Source: CAUPWF01 sp963515125 (lineage in GTDB: Bacteria > Bacillota > Clostridia > Lachnospirales > Lachnospiraceae). From it: a stretch of DNA of 64,000 nt. The position numbers were made by a program, and so were the translations under genes. The notes beneath the pieces are model-generated. The model did no database searches. It was given only the letters and a program-made list of their open reading frames with translations, and was not told where the DNA came from. The DNA is taken from assembly GCA_052116865.1 (NCBI GenBank), contig JBQKKG010000012.1:1-64000 (forward strand), read 5' to 3'. This document shows positions 51,325 through 60,771 of this stretch, one piece after another. Each line of letters starts with the position of its first letter. The first letter of the stretch is position 1.

Positions 51325-51696
51325 ATGTATACAAACGGTTATCAACAATACAAAGAACAATCCGTAAATACAATGACCAAAGGGGAAATGTTGCTATTGC
51401 TTTACGACGAACTGGTAAAGCGTTTAGTACGTGCCCAGATGGCATTAAAACAAGAGAACTATGAAGTATTTGAGCAATCAATAACAAGAGCTTGTGATAT
51501 AGTAAGTTATTTAAAGCAGACATTGGATCGTTCTTACGCAATCAGTGAAGAATTAAGTAGAATGTACGATTTTTTTATCTACGAATTATCAAGAATTAAG
51601 GCAAGACGAGATGAGAGCATTATTGAGGAATTGAAGCCCTTAGTAGAGGAGTTGAGGAATGCATTTCGTGAAGCAGGCAAAAGTGTACAGTATTAG
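51325..51696 (+). CDS. fliS: Flagellin chaperone FliS
   Basis: The 123-aa helical protein has YQQYKEQSVNTMTKGEMLLL near the N-terminus and LSRMYDFFIYELSRIKARRD, the FliS signature. FliS binds the flagellin C-terminus to prevent premature polymerisation. It follows fliD by 35 bases as usual. Confidence 0.93.
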   Translation: MYTNGYQQYKEQSVNTMTKGEMLLLLYDELVKRLVRAQMALKQENYEVFEQSITRACDIVSYLKQTLDRSYAISEELSRMYDFFIYELSRIKARRDESIIEELKPLVEELRNAFREAGKSVQY

Positions 51697-51707
51697 AAAG
51701 GAATTAT

Positions 51708-52106
51708 ATGCTAGAACAAGGGTTACTATTAGAGATTCTAAAGCAATTACAAAAGAAACATCAAGGAATCAATGAATTTTATAATCTTTCAAAGAATTTA
51801 GGAGATGCACTTTCTCGGGATGACCGGGTGTCAGCACAGTTAATTATACAGATGCGACAAGAAGAGATAATAAAGGTAGAAGAATACCAAAAAAACATAG
51901 CACTATTAATTAACAGTATGCCAGAACAAGAACGGTATAAAGTTGAAGATTTGATGGAACAATTGCAGACGCAAGAAGAAGATTTTGCGTGTCAAAAAAT
52001 TGTTGAAATTAGTAAAAATATTAAAAGTGTAATAGAACGATGTATTGCTTTAGATAAAGGGATGAGTAAACGGATGGCTGGCGTGGATTCGTTTTATATA
52101 GGTTGA
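51708..52106 (+). CDS. FliT-position flagellar chaperone-like protein
   Basis: The 132-aa protein is nearly all helical coiled coil (LLLEILKQLQKKHQGINEFY and similar). Sequence similarity to FliT is not obvious to me. Its place directly after fliD-fliS and its size and charge pattern match FliT/FlgN-type export chaperones. Confidence 0.6.
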   Translation: MLEQGLLLEILKQLQKKHQGINEFYNLSKNLGDALSRDDRVSAQLIIQMRQEEIIKVEEYQKNIALLINSMPEQERYKVEDLMEQLQTQEEDFACQKIVEISKNIKSVIERCIALDKGMSKRMAGVDSFYIG

Positions 52107-52117
52107 CGAATAAAAGA

Positions 52118-52153
52118 AAGCCATGCATAATAGGGTTATGCATGGCTTTTTTA
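52118..52153 (+). terminator. Terminator of the fliD-fliS operon
   Basis: AAGCCATGCATAA pairs with TTATGCATGGCTT around TAGGG and is followed by a T run. Confidence 0.9.
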
Positions 52154-52193
52154 CGTAACAGGAAGAAATTAAGAGACGGACCGAGGAAGGGAA

Positions 52194-52919
52194 ATGGCAA
52201 AAATCATATTTGAAGATGTTACAAAGATATATCCCAATGGAAATATTGGTGTGGAAGGTATTTCTTTGGAAGTTATAAAAGGAGAATTTGTGTTTATTGT
52301 AGGAAAGAGTGGATCAGGGAAAAGCACACTTTTAAAATTGTTGACCACACAAGAGATTACAACCACGGGTGATATATTTTTAGATGATGATTCCATAATA
52401 AGTGTAAAATCCAAAGACATCCCATATATTCGACGTAAATTTGGAGTCATGGATCCCTCTGTGGGTTTGTTATCTGATAGAACGATATATGAAAATATAG
52501 AATTGGTAATGGTAGCAACAGAACATCCAAGAAAGATGATAGCTCCACAGGTGGACGAGGCATTGGAAATTGTTGGATTAAGAAAGAAAAAGTTGCGGTA
52601 TCCAAATGAGTTATCAGGTGGTGAAATTGCAAGAGCATTACTGGCAAGGGCTATAGTCACAAAGCCAACTATATTAGTGGCGGATGAGCCCACAGCAAAT
52701 CTGGATCCAGACACATCTTGGGATTTAATGTGTCTATTAGAAGATATTAGACACCAAGGAATTACAATTATTGTTGCAAGTCACGCAAAAGAGCTAGTAT
52801 CTTTGATGAAAAAACGCGTAGTAACATTGGCTGCGGGAAGAATTGTGAGAGATGAAAGATATGGGCAATATGATTCCGTGATGATGGAGCGGTATGAGAG
52901 ATTATACAGAAGGAAGTAG
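52194..52919 (+). CDS. FtsE-like ABC ATPase without FtsX partner
   Basis: The 241-aa protein starts IIFEDVTKIYPNGNIGVEGI and has Walker A GKSGSGKSTLLKLL, signature LSGGEIARALLARAI and Walker B LVADEPTANLDP, like FtsE. The signature lacks the usual Gln after SGGE. No membrane permease follows; instead a nucleotidyltransferase-family gene lies 28 bases downstream. FtsE normally acts with FtsX on wall hydrolases. Confidence 0.8.
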   Translation: MAKIIFEDVTKIYPNGNIGVEGISLEVIKGEFVFIVGKSGSGKSTLLKLLTTQEITTTGDIFLDDDSIISVKSKDIPYIRRKFGVMDPSVGLLSDRTIYENIELVMVATEHPRKMIAPQVDEALEIVGLRKKKLRYPNELSGGEIARALLARAIVTKPTILVADEPTANLDPDTSWDLMCLLEDIRHQGITIIVASHAKELVSLMKKRVVTLAAGRIVRDERYGQYDSVMMERYERLYRRK

Positions 52920-52947
52920 TGGATAAAGGTAGGTAAGGAGTAGTTGG

Positions 52948-54081
52948 ATGCAAGAATCAAAATACGAGGCAAGATACTTGTTAACTTTGTTGTCAGCCGT
53001 ACTAAATGATAAGAAGGTTCCGGTTTCCGTAAGACATCTAGACTGGGAACATATTTTTAAACTGGCTGATTATCATAATGTGGCAAACGTGGCTCATTAT
53101 GGAGTGTTAGGGTTATCGGGAACAATAGGTGATATATGGAAAAATCGTTTTTTTGAGAAATACCAAGAATCAGTCATTCGCCTAGAACGCATAGACATTA
53201 CAATAGAAGTATTGAGGTGGCAACTCGAGAAGAGTAAGATTCATGCAGTATTTTTAAATGAACCATTGATAGGTCACTATTATATGCATCGAGAGATGTA
53301 TTATGTAGATAAGATAGAAGTACTTGTTGAGCCAAGAAAAAAACGTCATATATCTAGTCTTATGGAATCTATGGATTATAAAAGAAAAGAAGATAGAAAA
53401 AACTTTGGATTATTATTTCAAAAGGTTACTGGTGTCCCCGTTGTATTTTATGAAAAGCTGGACTTACCGGATGCAAAAGGCTCGTCTTACTATAAATATC
53501 TAAAACATCGTCTGATTTTATCACAAGGTTGTCACTATATTCACGAATTTGATTTTGACGAATATTATGTATATTTGATGAACAGAACAGTAACATCTTA
53601 TGCTTGTGGTGATATTGATATTAGACAGATGATGGATTTATGGGTGTATTATACGTATTACCAAGAAGAGTTTGACTGGGCATATATTAATAAAATGCTA
53701 GGGAAAATGGAAATCAAAGAATTTGCGGATCGATTAATTGTGCTTACAGGAATATGGTTTGAAGGACTGAACCATGATGAGATAGACATTTATGAAGCCT
53801 TAGAAGCTTATGTGTTAACAAAGGGATTAGAGGGCATCCGAGTAAGTGCAAAGCTTATAACATTATCAAAAGAAGTGGCTCGTTTTTATGAAGTAGATAA
53901 AAGGAAACAGAGTATTAAGGAACAATGGAAGTGGATGTTTCCAAAAAGGGAGTATATGGAAACTATTTATCCATGTTTAAGAAAAGTTCCATGCCTGATA
54001 GTATGTTGTTGGTTTGCAAGACTTGTGAGGGCGCTTATTCATTCATTAAAAAGAATAAGTAGAAAAAAAGAGAAGGAATAA
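52948..54081 (+). CDS. Nucleotidyltransferase-family protein (NTP_transf_5-like)
   Basis: The 377-aa protein begins YLLTLLSAVLNDKKVPV and contains LEKSKIHAVFLNEPLIGHYY, YYVDKIEVLVEPRKKRHISS and ACGDIDIRQMMDLWVYY, the pattern of the NTP_transf_5 family. The lone nucleotidyltransferase Asp cluster looks weak, so activity is uncertain. These genes are usually near polysaccharide or peptide modification loci; here it is inside a flagellar region. The C-terminus is basic (LKRISRKKEKE). Confidence 0.7.
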   Translation: MQESKYEARYLLTLLSAVLNDKKVPVSVRHLDWEHIFKLADYHNVANVAHYGVLGLSGTIGDIWKNRFFEKYQESVIRLERIDITIEVLRWQLEKSKIHAVFLNEPLIGHYYMHREMYYVDKIEVLVEPRKKRHISSLMESMDYKRKEDRKNFGLLFQKVTGVPVVFYEKLDLPDAKGSSYYKYLKHRLILSQGCHYIHEFDFDEYYVYLMNRTVTSYACGDIDIRQMMDLWVYYTYYQEEFDWAYINKMLGKMEIKEFADRLIVLTGIWFEGLNHDEIDIYEALEAYVLTKGLEGIRVSAKLITLSKEVARFYEVDKRKQSIKEQWKWMFPKREYMETIYPCLRKVPCLIVCCWFARLVRALIHSLKRISRKKEKE

Positions 54082-54101
54082 GTGCTATTCGTTCTCTTTT
54101 T
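54065..54101. terminator. Bidirectional terminator overlapping the ends of two convergent genes
   Basis: AAAAAGAGAAGGAATA pairs with TATTCGTTCTCTTTTT with one mismatch around AGTGC. The stem contains the last codons and stop of the plus-strand nucleotidyltransferase gene and of minus-strand csrA. Confidence 0.8.
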
Positions 54102-54321
54102 TTTGAATGAAATTTTTTAAAGTAAGTAATGTGTCGCTTGTTGTTAATGCTGCTTCCTTATTTGCTTTTGCTGCCTCCACCAATTCACTTCTTAATATCT
54201 GTATCTCTTTAGGCGCTTCAATGGCAAGTTTTACGCCATCATTACCACAGTCAACAATACTAATCTCAATATGATTGTCTATAATAATAGATTCCCCTTT
54301 TTTTCGTTGCAATATTAGCAT
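54085..54321 (-). CDS. csrA: Translational regulator CsrA
   Basis: The 78-aa protein starts MLILQRKKGESIIIDNHIEI and has the RNA-binding Arg in QILRSEL. It binds GGA motifs in the flagellin leader mRNA to block translation, and is antagonised by FliW. It overlaps fliW by 7 bases. The C-terminal tail of about 20 residues is longer than in enterics. Confidence 0.93.
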   Translation of the reverse strand: MLILQRKKGESIIIDNHIEISIVDCGNDGVKLAIEAPKEIQILRSELVEAAKANKEAALTTSDTLLTLKNFIQKKENE

Positions 54322-54767
54322 AGGCTATCCTCCCCAGAATGAAGCGCTGATAGAGTATGGCGGAACATATAGCAATCGGATTCTAGAATCACCTGTTTCG
54401 CCTGTCTAGTCATAGCATTTACTATAATAGGACATTTGAGATTTACAGTGCTTTGAGCAGCATCTGACTGAGTTGTACAGATAACGTAGTACGAAATATC
54501 ATCCTCAGTTAGGGCGCCAATTGCAGCCATATCTTTATCGTTTAAGCAAGGGTTATAATTGTTTAATAAGAGGAATGGGTTCATGATAATAAAAGCAAGA
54601 TGTTCATCTTCGATGCTTTGCAAAGAGAGCATAGCATCGTTTCGGGAATCAAAAGCTATTGGTAAAAAGTCTGTCATGCGTTCGAATCCAAAAAGGCCGT
54701 CCGTAAAGTGTATCACGTCTTCTTTCGTGTAGATAATTGGGCCAAAATGTGTTGTATTAATCTCCAT
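54315..54767 (-). CDS. fliW: Flagellar assembly factor FliW
   Basis: The 150-aa protein has THFGPIIYTKEDVIHFTDGL, GFERMTDFLPIA and NLKCPIIVNAMTRQAKQVIL, all FliW signatures. It binds flagellin or CsrA in a partner switch that couples secretion to translation. Usual position upstream of csrA. GGAGGAAT precedes the start. Confidence 0.93.
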   Translation of the reverse strand: MEINTTHFGPIIYTKEDVIHFTDGLFGFERMTDFLPIAFDSRNDAMLSLQSIEDEHLAFIIMNPFLLLNNYNPCLNDKDMAAIGALTEDDISYYVICTTQSDAAQSTVNLKCPIIVNAMTRQAKQVILESDCYMFRHTLSALHSGEDSLC

Positions 54768-54779
54768 GTAATTCCTCCG

Positions 54780-55385
54780 TTAAGCCTTCACATCAATATG
54801 GTTAAAGTTCTCTTCTGCACTTGGTGGCACATAAAGAGGGCCGCCAATATATTCAATAATTACCTCAGGTTTATTGGTAATACAAAGCTCAATATTTCCA
54901 GGAATGAACTCAAAGCGTCCATTTGAAACCTTTAGATCAAAATTCAAAGTATCCATTTGATATTCAATCGTTAAATCTGGTGCAGTCCATTCGATGTTTG
55001 GCCCTACATTTGGAAGGAAAGCCAATTCAAACTCTCCGGTTGGCAATTGATTGCGCTGTGCATCAATTTGTGCAAATACATTTTCCCCTAGCTTTGCATT
55101 GACCAATAAGTGCCCCTCCTTTGCATATTCTGCAGTTGCGGCATAGGCAATACTTCTCCCACGCTCAGCTGCTTGTTGGACACTTTGAATAGTTGTTGGA
55201 CAAATAGAAGAACGTGCTTCGAAAGTATCCATATTTAATTTAATAGGTTGACTTTTGATTTTTAAACCACCCTTATTTTTCGATATTTCAACTTGGGTAG
55301 ATCCTTGTGTATACTCAAGGCTTGCATTTGTAATCTTTAGTTCATAGTCTACTGGTATTGTTTTAATACTCAATAATGGTTCCAT
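54780..55385 (-). CDS. DUF6470-type flagellar-cluster protein
   Basis: The 201-aa beta-rich protein has LLSIKTIPVDYELKITNASL and QQAAERGRSIAYAATAEYAK, matching the uncharacterised YviE-like family that sits between flgL and fliW in Bacillus and Clostridia. Gene order supports a role in flagella, but none is defined. Confidence 0.8.
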   Translation of the reverse strand: MEPLLSIKTIPVDYELKITNASLEYTQGSTQVEISKNKGGLKIKSQPIKLNMDTFEARSSICPTTIQSVQQAAERGRSIAYAATAEYAKEGHLLVNAKLGENVFAQIDAQRNQLPTGEFELAFLPNVGPNIEWTAPDLTIEYQMDTLNFDLKVSNGRFEFIPGNIELCITNKPEVIIEYIGGPLYVPPSAEENFNHIDVKA

Positions 55386-55407
55386 TGTATCAATCCTCTC
55401 TTTTCAT

Positions 55408-56409
55408 CTACTTCATAAAATCAATAAAGGATGGAGAAAGAATGCTGGTTCCTACACGAAGTGCAGCATTATAAGCATATTGTGCCCAAGAATAATTAGT
55501 AATAGCATCAGTAAGATCGATTCTTTCTACATTCTTAATTTGCGCATTTAAGGCAATAGAGTTATCTTCCAAACGATTAAGTGTGCTGGTTAAGAAATTA
55601 GTTTGTGTTCCTAAGGTTGCTTGTACGTTTAGCAGATTATCAAATCCTTTTTCAAAAGTTTTGACCATGGTTTCAAGCTTAGAAGAGTCAAAGATGTCGG
55701 CTTCTAGAACTTCAGCCATCTGGCCTGCTAGTAACACTAGATTTTTACTATTTCCACTGTCATCTTTTCCAAATCCAACAAGATTGATTCCAGGTAGTGC
55801 AGTATTAAAAGCACTGGAATCTATGATACCACCAGTCGTATCAAAGGATAGTCCAAAGCCTAAATCTACATATATTTTTTCAGTATCATATCCAGCAGCT
55901 TTTAATGCAGCAGTATCATTGACATCAATGCCACGATATGTGAGTGACTTACCGTCATCGCTTAAGGCAAACGGAACGCTATCACCGCCACCTCCTGCAA
56001 ATATAAATTCATCCTCGTAGGTTGCATTCAAGCTTAATACAACGGATTGTTGAAAACTGCGAAGTGTGGTAGCAAAGACTTTACGCTCAGAGGCTCCATT
56101 GGTTCCATTTAAGGCTTCCAAACTATAGCTTTTTGTAACTGTTTTACTTAAAGTTGCAATTTGTGATACTGCGGCTTCTTGTGAATCTTGTCTTGATTGT
56201 ACATCTTTTACCATAGAAATATAGTCATCATTCTTTTGATATTTTCGGTAAAGTTGGGAGGCGCGTGCAGCAGAGGATGGATCTTCGGCCACGCTTGTAT
56301 ATTTTCGTCCATCGGTAAGCACTTGCATGCGTGCACTCTCAAGATTAGAAGCGGACTGTGAAAGGCTTGATTGATAATTGCGCATCATTGCGCTTGTAGT
56401 TACTCTCAT
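55408..56409 (-). CDS. flgL: Flagellar hook-filament junction protein FlgL
   Basis: The 333-aa protein begins MRVTTSAMMRNYQSSLSQSA with a flagellin-like N-terminal coiled coil (SARMQVLTDGRKYTSVAEDP) and has a C-terminal coiled coil (TLNRLEDNSIALNAQIKNVE), as in FlgL/HAP3. It follows flgK by 18 bases. Confidence 0.92.
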   Translation of the reverse strand: MRVTTSAMMRNYQSSLSQSASNLESARMQVLTDGRKYTSVAEDPSSAARASQLYRKYQKNDDYISMVKDVQSRQDSQEAAVSQIATLSKTVTKSYSLEALNGTNGASERKVFATTLRSFQQSVVLSLNATYEDEFIFAGGGGDSVPFALSDDGKSLTYRGIDVNDTAALKAAGYDTEKIYVDLGFGLSFDTTGGIIDSSAFNTALPGINLVGFGKDDSGNSKNLVLLAGQMAEVLEADIFDSSKLETMVKTFEKGFDNLLNVQATLGTQTNFLTSTLNRLEDNSIALNAQIKNVERIDLTDAITNYSWAQYAYNAALRVGTSILSPSFIDFMK

Positions 56410-56427
56410 AATGTATTCCCCTCCTTA

Positions 56428-57954
56428 TTAACGGCCGACTACGCCGGTTTTGTTTATTAAAGTTTCTAAAGCTTCATCCAATGCAGTCATAAGTCTTGCG
56501 GCAGCGGAATAAGATTGCTGATAATGAAGTAAATTGATACCTTCTTCATCTAAAGAGACTCCAGAAACTGTATCCCTGCTATTAGAAATCTGCTTTACCA
56601 CAGAGATGTAATTCTTTAACACAGAGGTATTGGCCTTGCTATCAATACCCATGACATTTTCAATATTAGAATAGCACTCTTGAAAACTTCCTTTAAAAAA
56701 GGTTTTGGTTCCATCAGCAGATTTAAAATCACGTGTTTCAGAGAGTGCACTAATCATACGCAATACATTGTCATTATCGGTACTGCTTCCATCTGGTTTT
56801 GTGGTAGTGGTAATCCGAGTAATACCATTAATCCAATCATCAGAAATTTTTATGTTAGCAGCAGTAAAATTTGCACTGCCATCAGAAGTGGAGAATAATG
56901 GATGTGCATTTCCGTCACTATCCACGTTTAAATCATTAAAAGTCTTGGCGAAGGTAGCAACTAAGCTATCAAAAGATTTTTGATAATAGCCTACACCGGA
57001 GGTACTATCATCGCTAAATGTACCAGATTTGTTAAGCATATCTAAAGTACCTTTAAAACTACCGGTCCCTAATAAATCCGCTAAGTCACCACTTGTTGTA
57101 CCAGTAGTGTCTGTAAGAGTAAGAGACACTGGAATCCCTGTAATATCAACAGCTAAATTACCGTTCTTGGAATCATCAATAAGTGAATAAGACGTACCAT
57201 CTGTGGCGCGAAAAGAGACATGTAATACGTCCACTTTATCGCCAGCACCGATGTCTTCGGTAGTATATTTAATTTCAATTGGTAAATAGCTGGCTAACTC
57301 ATCTAACATCATATTTCTGGAATCTTGTAATTCTAAGGCAGGATTCCCTAAAACTTGACTATTTTTTATTGTCTGATTTAATTTTGAAATCTCACCCAAT
57401 AAGTTATTTACATAAGCAATATCTGTATTTGCAAGATTATCTGTTAATTGATTTTTTGCTTCGGTCAATCCTTGTGCATTTTGATGAAAATAATTGATGA
57501 GTGCCTGGCAAGAAGAACGAACAGCACTATCAAATACTTGATTTGCAACATTTGTAGGATTGGAAAGATTACTTAAGGCAGTACTCAAGTTACTCAATTC
57601 TGTTTTTACAGCATTTCTCGTGGTTTCATCAAAAATATTACTCATGAGGTCTAACGCAACTTGTTGAGAATCGGCAGTACCAACCTTTCCTATTTGATTG
57701 CGGTATTGAATATCTAGATAAGGATCACGTATTTGAGAGATCCCAGTTACATTGACCCCAAAACCCACAACTGTATTGTTATTACTATAAAAACTTCCAT
57801 TTTTAGTATTTAAACTAGTAAGATCAAGTCGTTGTCTTGTATACCCATTGGTATTTATATTCGCAATATTTTGTCCGGATACATCCAAAGCTTTTTGACT
57901 AGCCTGAAGTGCAAGGTGAGCTGTTGTAAAACCGGAAAATGTGGAACGTATCAT
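56428..57954 (-). CDS. flgK: Flagellar hook-filament junction protein FlgK
   Basis: The 508-aa protein has the N-terminal motif ALQASQKALDVSGQNIANIN and the C-terminal LDEEGINLLHYQQSYSAAAR, both conserved in HAP1. The middle holds variable beta domains. GGGGGTTTTTAC precedes the start. Confidence 0.94.
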   Translation of the reverse strand: MIRSTFSGFTTAHLALQASQKALDVSGQNIANINTNGYTRQRLDLTSLNTKNGSFYSNNNTVVGFGVNVTGISQIRDPYLDIQYRNQIGKVGTADSQQVALDLMSNIFDETTRNAVKTELSNLSTALSNLSNPTNVANQVFDSAVRSSCQALINYFHQNAQGLTEAKNQLTDNLANTDIAYVNNLLGEISKLNQTIKNSQVLGNPALELQDSRNMMLDELASYLPIEIKYTTEDIGAGDKVDVLHVSFRATDGTSYSLIDDSKNGNLAVDITGIPVSLTLTDTTGTTSGDLADLLGTGSFKGTLDMLNKSGTFSDDSTSGVGYYQKSFDSLVATFAKTFNDLNVDSDGNAHPLFSTSDGSANFTAANIKISDDWINGITRITTTTKPDGSSTDNDNVLRMISALSETRDFKSADGTKTFFKGSFQECYSNIENVMGIDSKANTSVLKNYISVVKQISNSRDTVSGVSLDEEGINLLHYQQSYSAAARLMTALDEALETLINKTGVVGR

Positions 57955-57970
57955 ATGTAAAAACCCCCAT

Positions 57971-58441
57971 CTAAATTATTTTACTTGTAAAGTGTTGAGG
58001 AGTGTCCTGTTTAGGCATTCCATCTTGTCCATAGTTTGTCATAGAAGTATCTTCGGCTTTGCTTATTAGTTGATTAATTGTATGAAGATTTATTTCCATG
58101 ATACTTTTTGCGCTATCACAAGTAGAACGGAACAATGCAACTCTTTCATTAAGCGTTGTGTACAATGGCTTTAAAATCTCTTGTTCTTGTATACTTGCAG
58201 CTGCAATAATCTGTGCAAAAGTATAACCAGTAAATCCTAAATCAGATTGTAGTTCCTCACGTTTTCGGTCAAATCCTTTTAATTTAAGTACCATGGCCTG
58301 CTCTTTCACCATACAATCCTCGACAAATGTGATACGATTCTTTTTGGCAGATTCTATCTTTTGTTGCTCTATTTCTATCGCTTCTTCGAAAAATCGTATT
58401 TGCTCTTTAATTAGAGCCGTAAAATCTGACATATTACGCAT
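57971..58441 (-). CDS. flgN: Flagellar export chaperone FlgN
   Basis: The 156-aa helical coiled-coil protein contains VEDCMVKEQAMVLKLKGFDR and LGFTGYTFAQIIAA, as in FlgN-family chaperones for FlgK and FlgL. It lies between flgM and flgK and overlaps flgM by 8 bases. Confidence 0.88.
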   Translation of the reverse strand: MRNMSDFTALIKEQIRFFEEAIEIEQQKIESAKKNRITFVEDCMVKEQAMVLKLKGFDRKREELQSDLGFTGYTFAQIIAAASIQEQEILKPLYTTLNERVALFRSTCDSAKSIMEINLHTINQLISKAEDTSMTNYGQDGMPKQDTPQHFTSKII

Positions 58442-58754
58442 TTAATCCATCTCCTTGTAATAATATTTGAGATGCAATTGCATTCGCATCTACTTGATAG
58501 GTGCCATTTTGAATCTGTTGTTGTAATGTATCTAATCTTTCGGGAGAGGATGGCTTTTTTAACTCTGACATTAGAATAGAAGACACAGAATCTGTGAATT
58601 TCTTTGTCGCAATAGAAGCCGCATCGGAATGTATCGTAATTGCATCAAAATTGCGATTGGATGAATTACCAATCGTATGCTCATCCGTACGCTTCTGAGT
58701 AGCTAGTTGATTGACAAAGTAATTGTTTTTATTATTTTGTATAGAAATTTTCAT
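58434..58754 (-). CDS. flgM: Anti-sigma-28 factor FlgM
   Basis: The ATG at 58754 follows GAGGTG; a GTG three codons upstream is less well spaced. The 106-aa product has a flexible N-terminus and a C-terminal sigma-binding region (SSPERLDTLQQQIQNGTYQV and DANAIASQIL). FlgM holds sigma-28 until hook completion and is itself exported. Confidence 0.88.
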   Translation of the reverse strand: MKISIQNNKNNYFVNQLATQKRTDEHTIGNSSNRNFDAITIHSDAASIATKKFTDSVSSILMSELKKPSSPERLDTLQQQIQNGTYQVDANAIASQILLQGDGLNA

Positions 58755-58852
58755 TCTTGTCACCTCAAATATTGTTCTTTCGAATCTATAAATTCATACT
58801 TCTATAGTAATATATCGTCAAATCCCAAAGAATCATAATATGTTGTTTTAAA

Positions 58853-59902
58853 TTATAACTTATTTAGATGATTTTGTAATACTTGAGCAATAGAGCTACA
58901 AGATGCCTGAATACACACAGCCCCAATTTCATATGCCACCATTGGCATCCCATAGACAACGCAGGATTCCTTGTCCTGACCGATAGTATATGCACCTTGT
59001 TTTCGCATTTCCAATAGTCCAGATGCACCATCGCGTCCCATACCGGTCATGATGATACCGATTGCATTCTGCTTTGCTGTATGAGCAACAGATCTAAAGA
59101 GAACATCTACAGAAGGCATGTGACCACTTACTTTTTCACCAGAGAAACAATGTACGGTATAGTAGTTATTCATTTTTTTGACCTCCATTTGTAGGTTTCC
59201 AGGAGCAATTAGAATTTGTCCAGGGACAATGGCATCCCCATTCGCTGCTTCTTTTACAGACATTTTACAAAGTCTGTTTAGGCGGTCTGCATACATTTTA
59301 GTGAATCCCTCCGGCATGTGTTGTGTAACAACGATACCAGGAGTGTCGGGTGGTAGGTCACGTAGTACTTCCAGAGTTGCCTCTGTACCACCTGTAGAGG
59401 CGCCAATCGCAATAATGGTAGAATCTAGACGAGTAGAAGAAGCGGAACGTCTAAGTGGGGGCGTAGGCATCACTTGAGGGATTGGTTGTGCTGCGTGGAT
59501 GGTAGGAACTTTAGCCTTAGCTGCAATCAGTATTTTACTAGAAAGTGTACTGATAAAAGTAGAAACGTTATATTCTATACTTGGATCTGGCTTTCTAACA
59601 AAATCGATTGCTCCAGCTGATAGTGCATCAAAAACGGAAAGATTGAGTGAAGATACTAAAATAACGGGAATCGGATATTCTGGAATTAATTGCTTTAGAA
59701 ATTCAATTCCACTCATTCCAGGCATTTCAACATCTAATGTAATTACATCAGGGCGTTGTGCTGCAATCTTTCTTTTGGCATCATATGCGTTAATTGCGTA
59801 GTCAATAACAGTAAAATCATTATTAGAGGATAATCCATCAATCATAAGTTTACGAAATACGATAGAATCATCAACCACCATAATTTTTATTTTTTTATAC
59901 AT
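58853..59902 (-). CDS. cheB: Chemotaxis methylesterase CheB
   Basis: The 349-aa protein has a receiver domain with VVDDSIVFRKLM and phospho-Asp in ITLDVEMPGMSG, a linker, and a methylesterase domain with Ser in AIGASTGGTEA, His in VTQHMPEGFT and Asp in TGMGRDGASGL. It removes methyl groups from chemoreceptors and deamidates glutamines. Confidence 0.95.
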   Translation of the reverse strand: MYKKIKIMVVDDSIVFRKLMIDGLSSNNDFTVIDYAINAYDAKRKIAAQRPDVITLDVEMPGMSGIEFLKQLIPEYPIPVILVSSLNLSVFDALSAGAIDFVRKPDPSIEYNVSTFISTLSSKILIAAKAKVPTIHAAQPIPQVMPTPPLRRSASSTRLDSTIIAIGASTGGTEATLEVLRDLPPDTPGIVVTQHMPEGFTKMYADRLNRLCKMSVKEAANGDAIVPGQILIAPGNLQMEVKKMNNYYTVHCFSGEKVSGHMPSVDVLFRSVAHTAKQNAIGIIMTGMGRDGASGLLEMRKQGAYTIGQDKESCVVYGMPMVAYEIGAVCIQASCSSIAQVLQNHLNKL

Positions 59903-59938
59903 TTTTATTACCTCCTTATTTGTAAATTCCGACTGAAT

Positions 59939-60751
59939 TTACCGCTTCCTGTAAGTGGCAGGCATAAGATACTGATAAGGAGTTTTTTGCTTATTCAATG
60001 ATTCCGCATGCCCGATTAATAAGTAGCCTCCTGGATTAGTAGCATCATAGAAACGTTGAATCAAAGCATCTTTGGTATCTTGATCAAAATAAATCATGAC
60101 ATTTCTGCAGAAGATAACATCAAACTTTAATCGAAACTTAATTGGATCCATTAAGTTAAATGTTCGATAAATCACATTTGATTTTATCTCTGGTGTAACG
60201 GTATAGATTCCAGGTTCTGATGTCTGCTTAAAATATTTTTTTTTCCAGCCTGGGGGAAGCTCTTTCAATGATTCTTCATCGTAAAGTGCATTTGCAGCAG
60301 CTTTCAGAGCGTTTTGTGAGATGTCGGTAGCCAGAACTCTTGTATCCCACTGATTCGCTTGAGATCCTAAGGCTTCTTTTAGAATCATAGATATGGTATA
60401 AGGTTCTTGACCAGAGGAGCAACCGGCACTCCAAATGCTTAATACACGATCTTTCTTTTTTTGTTCTAGTTGTTTTAATATAGTATTTTGAAAGAATTCA
60501 AAATGGGCCTTCTCTCTCATAAAGTAAGTATAGTTAGTAGTTAATTTATTGAGCATACTTTCTAAGTCTTTGGGATGCTTTCCGGACAGAATGTAGTCGA
60601 TATATTCTGTGAAATCTTTAAATCCCATTGCAACAATTGTATTAGAAAGCCTTGCGGTAATGAGCTGCCTCTTTTTTGATAAATCGATTCCATAATTTGT
60701 TTTCACAAAAGTTATTAATCGTACAAAATCTTTTTGGCTTATTTCAAGCAT
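59939..60751 (-). CDS. cheR: Chemoreceptor methyltransferase CheR
   Basis: The 270-aa protein has an N-terminal helical domain (SKKRQLITARLSNTIVAMGF) and a SAM-binding domain with LSIWSAGCSSGQEPYTISMI, VLATDISQNAL and FDVIFCRNVMIYFD. It methylates receptor glutamates. The start follows TGGAGGAATC. Confidence 0.95.
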   Translation of the reverse strand: MLEISQKDFVRLITFVKTNYGIDLSKKRQLITARLSNTIVAMGFKDFTEYIDYILSGKHPKDLESMLNKLTTNYTYFMREKAHFEFFQNTILKQLEQKKKDRVLSIWSAGCSSGQEPYTISMILKEALGSQANQWDTRVLATDISQNALKAAANALYDEESLKELPPGWKKKYFKQTSEPGIYTVTPEIKSNVIYRTFNLMDPIKFRLKFDVIFCRNVMIYFDQDTKDALIQRFYDATNPGGYLLIGHAESLNKQKTPYQYLMPATYRKR

Positions 60752-60771
60752 ACGATTCCTCCAGTCAGTAT

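Noticed and set aside
50542..51360. A 272-codon frame on the minus strand opposite fliD and fliS
   Set aside because: It lies fully antisense to two clear flagellar genes, has a low-complexity Ser/Val composition typical of reverse-frame translation and no ribosome site.
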